Origin: Seohaeicola_A nanhaiensis
Lineage (GTDB): Bacteria > Pseudomonadota > Alphaproteobacteria > Rhodobacterales > Rhodobacteraceae
Reading direction: 5' to 3'
DNA: 64,000 bases
NCBI RefSeq assembly: GCF_042654245.1
Contig: NZ_JBHSGI010000034.1
Span: forward strand, 371,624-435,623
This document shows positions 43,498 through 51,284 of the stretch, one piece after another. The notes below the pieces were generated by a model, which made no database searches, had not been told where the DNA came from, and saw nothing but the letters and a program-made list of their open reading frames with translations. Positions within the stretch are counted from its first letter, which is position 1; the number at the start of each line of letters is the position of its first letter. The position numbers and the translations under genes are program-made.

Positions 43498-45017
43498 CAG
43501 GCCGGCTCCGCGTGGATGTTCAGCGCCGCCGACAGGATCGCCTCCTCGGTCAGCGCCGCGCCGCTCAGCTCGGCCGCCACCCGCCCGTCATACATGACCG
43601 CCACCCGGTCGCAGCAGCCGATCAGCTCGGCATAATCGCTCGAATAGAACAGGATGGCCCGCCCCTCCTCTGCCAGGCTGCGCATCAGCCGGTAAATCTC
43701 CTGCTTGGTGCCCACGTCGATGCCCCGCGTGGGATCGTTCAAAAGGATCACGTCCGGCGCGATCATCAGCCATTTGGCGATCACCACCTTCTGCTGGTTG
43801 CCCCCCGACAGCGTGCCCACCGCATCCTCGGGCCGCCCGATCTTGATGCGCAGCGCCTCGATCCCCGCAGCCACCGCGCGCCCCGCCAGTCCGGCGTCGA
43901 TCACCGGCCCGCGCGACACCTGTTTCAGCCCCGCCGCCAGCAGGTTGTCCGCAATCGGCAGCTCCAGCATCAGCCCCTCGGTCTTGCGATCCTCGGGCAC
44001 CAGCGCCACCCGCGTCGCCCCGGTCTTGGCCGCGGCGGGCGAACCCGGCGCGTAAGGCGCCCCGCTCAGCACCATCCGCCCCTCGACGCCCCGCAGCACG
44101 CCGAACAGCGCCAGCAGCAGCTCGCGCTGGCCCTGCCCGTCCAGGCCGCCCAGCCCCACGATCTCGCCCGGCGCCAGATCCAGCGTCACGCCCTTCAGCC
44201 GCCGCTCCCAGCGCAGGTTCTCCACGCTCAGCACCGGAGCGCGTCGCCCCTGCGCCGCGGGCTTGGGCGGAAACTGCGCCTCCACATCGCGCCCGATCAT
44301 CAGCCGCACGATCTCGCCATCACTGCGCGCGCCCTTGGCAAAGGTCTCGATATGCTGCCCGTTGCGGAACACCGACAGCGTGTCGCACAGCTTCTCGACC
44401 TCCTGCATTCGGTGCGAGATGAACAGGCAGGCAACCCCCTGCGCCTTGAGATCGGCCAGCAGGTCATAGACCGTCTCCACATCCCGCGCCGTCAGGGCCG
44501 AGGTCGCCTCGTCCAGGATCAGCACCGAAGGGTTCTTGCCAATCGCCTTGGCAATCTCGACCATCTGCCGCCGCGACAGGCTCAGGTCGCGCACCATCAT
44601 GTCCGGGTCCACATCCGCGCAGCGGATCCGCGCCAGCAGCTCGACCGCCCGCGCCCGCTGCGCCCGCGCGTCGATCAGCCCGAACCGGCGCGGCGGCGCG
44701 TCAATCGAGATATTCTCGGCCACCGTCAGGTCGGGGATCAGCGACAGTTCCTGAAAGATGCAGACGATCCCCGCCGCCTGCGCCTCGGCCGGGTTGCCAA
44801 AGGCCACCGGCTGGCCATTAACCAGCACCTGCCCGGTGCTTGGTTCAAGAACGCCCGACATGATCTTGATAAGCGTCGATTTTCCCGCGCCGTTCTCGCC
44901 CAGGATCGCATGGATCGACCCGCGCCGGCATTCGAAATCGACCTCCGTCAGCGCCTTCACGCCGGCAAAATCCTTCGAGACGCCATGCAGCGCCACAAGC
45001 GGAGGAGTCTCGGTCAT
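43497..45017 (-). CDS. Sugar ABC transporter ATP-binding protein (RbsA/MglA-like, fused double domain)
   Basis: A 506-residue protein with two nucleotide-binding domains. The first has Walker A GENGAGKST, signature LSLSRRQMVEIAKAI (LSLSR rather than LSGGQ) and Walker B LILDEATSAL. The second has a degenerate Walker A (GGLDGQGQRE), signature LSGGNQQKVVIAKWL and Walker B VILLNDPTRGID. This is the standard asymmetry of the sugar class. It powers import by the two permeases encoded downstream. Confidence 0.93.
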   Translation of the reverse strand: MTETPPLVALHGVSKDFAGVKALTEVDFECRRGSIHAILGENGAGKSTLIKIMSGVLEPSTGQVLVNGQPVAFGNPAEAQAAGIVCIFQELSLIPDLTVAENISIDAPPRRFGLIDARAQRARAVELLARIRCADVDPDMMVRDLSLSRRQMVEIAKAIGKNPSVLILDEATSALTARDVETVYDLLADLKAQGVACLFISHRMQEVEKLCDTLSVFRNGQHIETFAKGARSDGEIVRLMIGRDVEAQFPPKPAAQGRRAPVLSVENLRWERRLKGVTLDLAPGEIVGLGGLDGQGQRELLLALFGVLRGVEGRMVLSGAPYAPGSPAAAKTGATRVALVPEDRKTEGLMLELPIADNLLAAGLKQVSRGPVIDAGLAGRAVAAGIEALRIKIGRPEDAVGTLSGGNQQKVVIAKWLMIAPDVILLNDPTRGIDVGTKQEIYRLMRSLAEEGRAILFYSSDYAELIGCCDRVAVMYDGRVAAELSGAALTEEAILSAALNIHAEPA

Positions 45018-45075
45018 GCGATGTATTCCGGTATTGTGGCCCCGGCGGCGGCGACCCGCCGCCGGGACAGGTCCT

Positions 45076-46209
45076 TTACTTCACGTCGTCCTCGGTCTGC
45101 GACATGATCGCAGGCCCCGAAATGTTGACGCCACAGGGCGGGAATTCGTTCACCGTGAAGAAGTTGTCCGGCAGGTCCGACCAGAAGTTCTTGCCGTCCT
45201 CCAGGTTCTCGTAGGTCGCCACCGGCAGCGGCACCGAGATCAGCTGCGGCATCACATTGCCCTCCAGCGCCGAAATCGCCGCCTTCATCGCCACCGCCAC
45301 CAGACCCGGCGACTGGCCGATCGAGATGCCCTTCAATCCCTCGTCCGAATACTCGGCGATGGCCTTGCGATAGCCGTTCTCCGACTCGCCCGCCACCGGC
45401 ACCCAGGGATGGTTGGCATCCTTCATCGCCTGAATGACCCCGTTCGACCCGCCCTGCCCGACAATCGCGTCGAACTGGCCGTGCACCGCGATGGCATCCG
45501 CCACCACCTTCTGCGTGGTTCCGTCGTCCCAGTTGCCGACGACCGAGACGAACTCCCAGTTGCCGCCATCCTTCTTGAAGGTCTCGTTGATGCCGATCGA
45601 CCGGTCCCGGTCCACCGAGTTGCCGGGCAGCCCGCGCACCTCTAGGATCTTGCCGCCGGTCTTGCCCTCGGCCTTCAGCTCCTTCAGCGCGAATTCGGCC
45701 CACATCCGACCCATGGCCAGCTGGTCCTCGTTCACCTGCATCACCTTGTCGGTGTCCAGCACGTTGTCGAAGGGCACCAGCACGACGTTGTTCTTGTCGG
45801 CCAGCCGGATCACCCGGTCGAACCCGTCGGGCGCGACCGCAATGGTGACGATGGCGTCATAGCCCTGGTTGATGAAATCCTCGATGGCTCCCAGCTGCGC
45901 CGGCGCGTCGGTGCCGGTCGAGACCACCTTGAACTCCTTGATCTTGTCCTTAACCGCCGGATCCTCGGCATAGGCCTTCGCGGTCTTGATCATCTGGATC
46001 CGCCAGGTGTTGCCGACGAACCCGTTGACGATGGCAATCCGGTAGGGCCCCTCGCGGGCCTCCCACTTGAAATGCTTGGTGGTCGCGTCCCAGGGCGCGA
46101 AACAGGTCGGATCGACCCCGGGCCCCGAGACGACCTCAGGCCCCGCCAGCGCCGTCCCCGCCATCAGGAACGCCGCCAAAGTCGTTGATACGGCAAATCT
46201 TTTCGTCAT
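45076..46209 (-). CDS. Sugar ABC transporter solute-binding protein
   Basis: A 377-residue periplasmic receptor of the ribose/galactose-binding (Peripla_BP_4) fold. The signal peptide MTKRFAVSTTLAAFLMAG is cleaved near TALAGP. Fold motifs include YRIAIVNGFVGNTWRIQM, EDFINQGYDAIVTIAV, NVVLVPFDN, VRGLPGNSVDRDRSIG and the hinge GQGGSNGVIQAMKDA. The start at 46209 follows GGAGGAAG-like sequence. The exact sugar cannot be read from sequence; neighbours suggest an oxidised or lactonisable sugar. It is followed by the ATPase and permease genes after 58 bases. Confidence 0.9.
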   Translation of the reverse strand: MTKRFAVSTTLAAFLMAGTALAGPEVVSGPGVDPTCFAPWDATTKHFKWEAREGPYRIAIVNGFVGNTWRIQMIKTAKAYAEDPAVKDKIKEFKVVSTGTDAPAQLGAIEDFINQGYDAIVTIAVAPDGFDRVIRLADKNNVVLVPFDNVLDTDKVMQVNEDQLAMGRMWAEFALKELKAEGKTGGKILEVRGLPGNSVDRDRSIGINETFKKDGGNWEFVSVVGNWDDGTTQKVVADAIAVHGQFDAIVGQGGSNGVIQAMKDANHPWVPVAGESENGYRKAIAEYSDEGLKGISIGQSPGLVAVAMKAAISALEGNVMPQLISVPLPVATYENLEDGKNFWSDLPDNFFTVNEFPPCGVNISGPAIMSQTEDDVK

Positions 46210-46287
46210 GTCTTCCTCCCTTGCCACGCGCGGCTATCCCGCGCCGGTCCTGTTGCCTGACCCGATGCACGGGCCTCTGCTGCCCGA

Positions 46288-47016
46288 TCAGGTCGCTGCC
46301 CGATCCTCCGCCTTGGTCCAGCGGTTGTATCCCTCGGTCAGGTGACTGCGCATGAGGTACTGATAGGCCACCCGGTCGCGCGCGGCCAAAGCCTCGATGA
46401 TCCGGCGATGGTCCTCGTAATTCTCGCCCTCGAAGACCCGCCGCGTCTTGTTGCGGATCATGATGCGCAGGATCACCGGCTTCATGATCCGGTAGACGTC
46501 CAGGATCGCCTTGTTGTCCAGGATCGACACCAGCCGCGTGTGCAGGCGAAAGTCGCGCTCGCCCGCCTCCTCCACCGGCACCGAGATCTTGAAGCCCTCG
46601 TTGATGTCATGCAGCGCCGCGACATCGGCATCGGTCAGACGCTCGAACAGCTGCTCCCAGGCGGTCACCTCCAGCAGCATCCGGAACCCCTGAATGCTGT
46701 CATAGGTCTCGCGCGAGACATCCATGACGTTCAGCGAGAACATCTGGAACGCCGATTCCATCCGGTTGTCGATCAGCGTCGCGCCGATCTTGGGCCGCAC
46801 CTCAACCATGCCGTTGGCCTTGAGGATGCGCATCGCCTCGCGCACCGTGTTGCGGCTGGTGCCGAAGCGCTCGCACAGCTCGCGCTCGGTGGGCAGGCTG
46901 TCACCCACGCCCAGGCCCCGCTCGGCGATCATCGTGCGGATCGCGGCGACGATCCCGTCGACCGCGGACCGCCCCGCGCGTCCTTCCGTGCCGATTTCCG
47001 CCCCGATATCGCCCAT
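46288..47016 (-). CDS. GntR/FadR-family transcriptional regulator
   Basis: A 242-residue regulator with an N-terminal winged helix (about 14-80; SLPTERELCERFGTSRNTVREAMRIL written as LPTERELCERFGTSRN and VREAMRILKANGMVEV) and a C-terminal FCD sensor domain (about 95-225). Metal-binding residues likely in FCD are the Asp/His in RDFRLHTRL, YEDHRRII and MRSHLTEG. It is the first gene of the importer operon on the minus strand and divergent from the SMP-30 gene, so it probably senses a sugar acid and controls both. Candidate operators lie between them. Confidence 0.92.
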   Translation of the reverse strand: MGDIGAEIGTEGRAGRSAVDGIVAAIRTMIAERGLGVGDSLPTERELCERFGTSRNTVREAMRILKANGMVEVRPKIGATLIDNRMESAFQMFSLNVMDVSRETYDSIQGFRMLLEVTAWEQLFERLTDADVAALHDINEGFKISVPVEEAGERDFRLHTRLVSILDNKAILDVYRIMKPVILRIMIRNKTRRVFEGENYEDHRRIIEALAARDRVAYQYLMRSHLTEGYNRWTKAEDRAAT

Positions 47017-47055
47017 CGCCTCGTACTGCCTCCCCAGGCTGTAACGGGACGCTAT

Positions 47056-47134
47056 TTGTCCAACCAGGATTCGTCAATCATAACGTTTACTTATCTCATA
47101 ACTCGTTATAACCATTGACTTGACCAACCAGATC
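47056..47134. promoter_or_regulatory. Candidate operators between the GntR regulator and SMP-30 genes
   Basis: Two near-identical 15-mers, TTGTCCAACCAGGAT (47056-47070) and TTGACCAACCAGATC (47120-47134), flank a perfect palindrome ATAAC-TC-GTTAT (47098-47109). FadR-type regulators bind short dyads like the central one. This AT-rich 198-base gap is the only divergent control region of the locus. Confidence 0.5.
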
Positions 47135-47214
47135 AAGGGAATAGCTGTCAGCCACCGGCGCAATTTCCGACCAAAACCGCGCTGATAACCAGCAGGAAAC
47201 AGGGAGCAATCACC

Positions 47215-48114
47215 ATGCCGGCACAGGATTACGACATCCGCGACGACCGGTTCCGCCGCCTCATCTTCACCAACGCCGGCCCCGAGGTGCTCTGGTCCGG
47301 CGGCCGCTGGTGCGAAGGTCCGGCCTATTTCCCCGCCGGCAGATATCTCCTCTGGTCCGACATCCCGAACGACCGCACCCTGCGCTGGGACGAATGCTCC
47401 GGCGCCGTCTCGGTCTTCGAGTCACCCTGCCGCAACCAGAACGGCCACACCGTCGACACCCAGGGCCGGCTGATCTCCTGCGAACACCGCGGCCGCTGCG
47501 TCAGCCGCATCGAACACGACGGCACCCGCACCGTTCTCGCCAGCCACGTCGACGGCAAGCGCCTGAACTCGCCCAACGACGTGGTGGTGAAATCCAACGG
47601 CTCTGTCTGGTTCACCGACCCCTCCTACGGCATCGACAGCGATTACGAAGGCGACGCCGCCCCCTCGGACATCGGCGCCCAGAACGTCTACCGCATCGGC
47701 ACGGACGGCACGCTCACCACCGTCTGCACCGATCTGGTCCAGCCCAACGGCCTTGCTTTCTCGCCCGATGAATCGCTGCTCTACATCGCCGACACCGGCA
47801 GGACCCATGTTCCCGACCGCCCGGCCCTGATCCGCGCCTACCCGGTGAATGGCGACAGCCTCGGCGCGGGCCACGATTTCGCCACCTGCGACAGCGGCCT
47901 CTTCGACGGCTTCCGCGTCGACACGAACGGCAACCTCTGGAGCTCGGCCGGCGACGGCGTCCACTGCTTCGCCCCCGATGGCACGCTGATCGGCAAGATC
48001 CGCACCGACGAGGTGGTCGCCAACGTCACCTTCGGCGGCCCCAAGCGCAACCGCCTGTTCATCTGCGCCACCACCACGCTGCGTGCGATCTACCTCAACG
48101 CCCGCGGCTGCTGA
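47215..48114 (+). CDS. SMP-30/gluconolactonase-family lactonase
   Basis: A 299-residue six-bladed beta-propeller hydrolase. Conserved metal-site segments are visible: the Glu in RWCEGPAYFPAG, the Asn in NGHTVDTQGRL and NSPNDVVVKSNGSVWFTDPSYG, and the Asp in FSPDESLLYIADTG. These enzymes open aldonolactones to aldonic acids. There is no signal peptide, so it is cytoplasmic. AGGGAG precedes the ATG. Divergent from the GntR regulator and importer, it probably processes the imported or oxidised sugar. Confidence 0.92.
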   Translation: MPAQDYDIRDDRFRRLIFTNAGPEVLWSGGRWCEGPAYFPAGRYLLWSDIPNDRTLRWDECSGAVSVFESPCRNQNGHTVDTQGRLISCEHRGRCVSRIEHDGTRTVLASHVDGKRLNSPNDVVVKSNGSVWFTDPSYGIDSDYEGDAAPSDIGAQNVYRIGTDGTLTTVCTDLVQPNGLAFSPDESLLYIADTGRTHVPDRPALIRAYPVNGDSLGAGHDFATCDSGLFDGFRVDTNGNLWSSAGDGVHCFAPDGTLIGKIRTDEVVANVTFGGPKRNRLFICATTTLRAIYLNARGC

Positions 48115-48167
48115 TCTTGCACGCCCGGCGATCCGGATTATCTTCGGATCCGAAAGGGAGTCGCATC

Positions 48168-48437
48168 ATGGCCGGTGGTTGGGCAAAAGACGGCGCTGTC
48201 AGCGAACAGATCGAGGCCTCCATCGCCGACGAGCTGAAGCGCCTGCAATCGCGCAAGGCCCCGGTCGGCGACAGCCTGACCCATTGCGCCGAATGCGAAG
48301 AGCCGATCCCCGAGGCGCGCCGCACCGCGCTGCCGGGCGTCAAGCTCTGCCTCGACTGCCAGCAGGAACGCGATAGCCGCTTCGTCGCGCGCGGCGGCAT
48401 CAACCGCCGCGGCTCCAAGGACAGCCAGCTGAAGTGA
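48168..48437 (+). CDS. DksA/TraR C4-type zinc finger protein (YbiI-like)
   Basis: An 89-residue protein with a zinc finger C40-x2-C43-x17-C61-x2-C64 (HCAECEEPIP, LCLDCQQERD) and a short N-terminal helix. This is the size of the TraR/YbiI subgroup rather than full DksA, whose long coiled coil is missing. Such proteins bind the RNA polymerase secondary channel or have unknown roles. The start (MAGGWAKDGAV) follows AAGGGAG; a longer in-frame extension upstream is unlikely. Its stop directly abuts the convergent dehydratase stop. Confidence 0.88.
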   Translation: MAGGWAKDGAVSEQIEASIADELKRLQSRKAPVGDSLTHCAECEEPIPEARRTALPGVKLCLDCQQERDSRFVARGGINRRGSKDSQLK

Positions 48438-49535
48438 TCAGAGCTCGCTGACCCGGTACACCGACCGCGCCAGCCACTCCGGGTTGATCTCCACACCCCA
48501 GCCCGGCGCGTCACTCACCCGCGCCTTGCCGTCCTCGATCCGATAGGGGTCCTCGACAAACAGATCGTATTGCCATGGATAGTAATCCTGCCCCTCGATC
48601 GAGAACTCCAGGTATTTCCCCGCGTTCGGAATCGCCCGCAGCAGGTGCATGGTGAACAGCGTCACCAGCCCCAGGTTCGCGCAATGCGGCGTCACCGGCA
48701 GCCCCGCCGCCTCGGCCATACGCACCACCCGCATCGTCCGGCAGATACCGCCCAGATAGAGGATATCGGGCTGCACGATATCCACCGCCCGCATGTCGAT
48801 CATCCGCCGCCAGGTCGGCAGGTCGCAATCCTGCTCGCCGCCGCTGACCGCGATCTCCAGCGCCTCGCTCACCGCGCGGGTCTGCTCCAGCTCCCAATAG
48901 GGGCAAGGCTCCTCGAAATGCTCGAAACCCTCGCCCTCCAGCAGCCGCCCCACCTCGATCGCCCGCTTCGGCGAATAGCAGCTGTTGGCGTCGATCAGCA
49001 GGCTGGCGTCGGGCAGCGCGCGCCGCATCGCCGGGATGATCTCCTCGGTCCGCCCCACCCATTCGTCGCGGTCGCGGCCCACCTCGGCCCCGGCGCGCAC
49101 CTTGAAGGCGTCGAACCCGAAGTCGTCGCGCAGCCGGACCATTCGCGCCGCCTCGTCCTTCGGCGTGATATCCCGCTTCATCGAGCTGGCATAGGCCCGC
49201 ACTGTCCCGGCCGACCCGCCCAGCAGCGCCGCCACGGGCTTGCCTGCCTGCTTGCCGCGCAGATCCCAGATTGCCGTGTCCACCCCCGACATCGCCCGCC
49301 GCAGGTAGCTGCCCGGATACTTGTGCTCGCGCTCGGTCACGACATCCATCAGGTCGTCCAGGTCCGTCGTATCCTGCCCCAGCACCCAGGGCGCCACCTG
49401 CCGGTGCAGCACCCGCTGCGTGATATCGGCGTTATAGGTCGACACCTGCCCCCAGCCCTGCGCGCCGTCCTCGGCGGTCACCCGCACGAAGCCGATGAAT
49501 TCATTGGCAAAGCTCTCGATGCGCTTCAGTTTCAT
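48438..49535 (-). CDS. Enolase-superfamily (mandelate racemase/muconate lactonising) protein, probable acid-sugar dehydratase
   Basis: A 365-residue enzyme with a capping domain and a modified TIM barrel. Metal ligands are in LLIDANSCYS (Asp), HFEEPCPYW (Glu) and SGGEQDCDL (Glu), with candidate general base Lys in FKVRAG and a His in VTPHCANLG. These features place it in the mandelate-racemase subgroup, which abstracts an alpha proton of a carboxylate, typically dehydrating an aldonic or aldaric acid. The true substrate is not evident. It starts 3 bases after the GMC oxidoreductase gene. Confidence 0.88.
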   Translation of the reverse strand: MKLKRIESFANEFIGFVRVTAEDGAQGWGQVSTYNADITQRVLHRQVAPWVLGQDTTDLDDLMDVVTEREHKYPGSYLRRAMSGVDTAIWDLRGKQAGKPVAALLGGSAGTVRAYASSMKRDITPKDEAARMVRLRDDFGFDAFKVRAGAEVGRDRDEWVGRTEEIIPAMRRALPDASLLIDANSCYSPKRAIEVGRLLEGEGFEHFEEPCPYWELEQTRAVSEALEIAVSGGEQDCDLPTWRRMIDMRAVDIVQPDILYLGGICRTMRVVRMAEAAGLPVTPHCANLGLVTLFTMHLLRAIPNAGKYLEFSIEGQDYYPWQYDLFVEDPYRIEDGKARVSDAPGWGVEINPEWLARSVYRVSEL

Positions 49536-49538
49536 GTC

Positions 49539-51146
49539 CTACCTCGCCTCCGCCCGGATCAGATCCGCGGCCCGTTCGCCCACCATGATCGCCGGCGCAT
49601 TCGTATTCCCCGTGGGGATCGTCGGAAAGACCGAGGCGTCGACCACCCGCAGCCCCTGAACCCCATGCACCCGCAGCCGCGCATCCACAACCGACTCTGC
49701 CGGATCCGTCCCCATCCGGCAGGTACCGCACTGATGGAACACCGTCCAGGCCTTTTGGCGAATGAATTCAGCCATCTGCGCGTCGTCCTTCACCTCGGCG
49801 CCGGGATAGACCTCGTCCTCGATCACCTCCGAAAACGCCGGCGTCGCCGCGATCTCTCGCATCAGCCGCATCCCCGCCAGCATCACCGCCCGGTCGTAAT
49901 TGGTGTCGAGATAGTTCGAATGCAGCTCCGGCGCGGCAAAGGGATCGGCCGAACGGATCTGCAGATACCCCTTGCTTGTTGGCTTGCAGGGATTGAACCC
50001 GATCAGCATCCCCGGAAACGGATCCGGGTTCATCAGCGGCCGCGTTCCCACCGGCGCGCGGGTATAGGAGACGGGCGAGAAATACAGCTGGATATCCGGC
50101 CGGGACGCCCCCTCCATGATCCGGATGAACCCGCCGCCCTGGTTCAGGCTCAGGCTCAGCAGCCCCTTGCGCGTCAGCAGATACTGCAGCCCTGCCCGCA
50201 CCTTGCCCAGCACCGGCCCCAGCTGCTGGTTCAGGGTCGGCACGTTGACCCGATACAGCGCATCCGCCCCCAGATGGTCGGCCAGGTTGCGCCCGACCTG
50301 CGCATTCTCCTGCACCACCGCGATCCCATGCCGCTGCAACAGCGCGCCCGGCCCGATCCCGGACAGCTGCAACAGCTGCGGCGAGTTGATCGCCCCGCCC
50401 GACAGGATCACCTCGCGCCCGCGCGCGCTGCGCATCCCGCCCCGGCGATACTCGACCCCCACGGCGCGCCTGCCCTCGAACAGCACCCGCGTCACATGGG
50501 CGCCGGTCTCGACCCGCAGATTCGCCCGCCGCAGCGCCGGCCGCAGATAGCTGCGCGCGGCCGAAGCCCGCATCCCCCCGCGCGTGGTGATCTGGTAGAA
50601 CGCCGCGCCCTCCATGTCCGGTCCGTTGTAATCCGGGCTCTGCGGGAACCCGGCCTGCGCCATCGCCTCGACATAGCGATGCGTCAGCGGATGCACCTCG
50701 TCGCGCACGTCATGCACATGCACCGGCCCGCCGCTGCCGCGCACCCCGTCGTCGCCGCCTTCCCAGTCCTCGATCCGCCGGAACAGCGGCGCAACCTCGT
50801 CCCAGCCCCATCCCGGCGCCACCGCGCCCCATTCCTCGTAATCGCTCGGATGCCCCCGCGCCCAGACCATCGCATTGATCGAAGACGACCCGCCCAGCAC
50901 CTTGCCGCGCGGCCAATAGGTCTGCACCCCGTCCCGGTTCGGATCGGGCTCGGTCGTGTACTTCCAGTTGAACCGCTTGTCGTAGAAGACCTTGCCATAG
51001 CCGATGGGCATCTGGATCCAGGGATGCAGATCCGACGGCCCCGCCTCCAGCAGCAGGACGCGCGCGCGCCCGTCCTCGCTCAGCCGCGCCGCCAGCACCG
51101 ACCCGGACGACCCCGCGCCGACGATGATGTAATCGTAATCTTCCAA
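49539..51146 (-). CDS. GMC-family FAD-dependent oxidoreductase (choline dehydrogenase-like)
   Basis: A 535-residue flavoenzyme. The dinucleotide fold is DYIIVGAGSSGSVLAARLS (residues 5-23), the ADP site continues in VLLLEAGPSD, the GMC signature 1 is RGKVLGGSSSINAMVW, signature 2 is GGAINSPQLLQLSGIG, and the catalytic His region is VFHQCGTCRMG near the end. It oxidises an alcohol, sugar or polyol. The start is TTG, with GGAG upstream, because no in-frame ATG precedes the fold. It is co-transcribed with the enolase-superfamily gene, consistent with a sugar-oxidation pathway. Confidence 0.9.
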   Translation of the reverse strand: MEDYDYIIVGAGSSGSVLAARLSEDGRARVLLLEAGPSDLHPWIQMPIGYGKVFYDKRFNWKYTTEPDPNRDGVQTYWPRGKVLGGSSSINAMVWARGHPSDYEEWGAVAPGWGWDEVAPLFRRIEDWEGGDDGVRGSGGPVHVHDVRDEVHPLTHRYVEAMAQAGFPQSPDYNGPDMEGAAFYQITTRGGMRASAARSYLRPALRRANLRVETGAHVTRVLFEGRRAVGVEYRRGGMRSARGREVILSGGAINSPQLLQLSGIGPGALLQRHGIAVVQENAQVGRNLADHLGADALYRVNVPTLNQQLGPVLGKVRAGLQYLLTRKGLLSLSLNQGGGFIRIMEGASRPDIQLYFSPVSYTRAPVGTRPLMNPDPFPGMLIGFNPCKPTSKGYLQIRSADPFAAPELHSNYLDTNYDRAVMLAGMRLMREIAATPAFSEVIEDEVYPGAEVKDDAQMAEFIRQKAWTVFHQCGTCRMGTDPAESVVDARLRVHGVQGLRVVDASVFPTIPTGNTNAPAIMVGERAADLIRAEAR

Positions 51147-51252
51147 GCCGCTGCTCCGCCCGTGCCTCGTGCGGGCCAGATAAGCCCGGGGGACGGCGGC
51201 GCAGCTTGCCGGAAATCGTCAAAGCGCGTCGCTTACCGACGCCAAAAGCGAA

Positions 51253-51276
51253 TGGAGGGGGCCGCAGCCCCCTCCA
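51253..51276 (-). terminator. Terminator of phoX
   Basis: Perfect 10-bp stem TGGAGGGGGC / GCCCCCTCCA with a 4-nt loop, 8 bases past the phoX stop on the minus strand, followed by TTCGCTTTT. Confidence 0.7.
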
Positions 51277-51284
51277 CACCAGGA

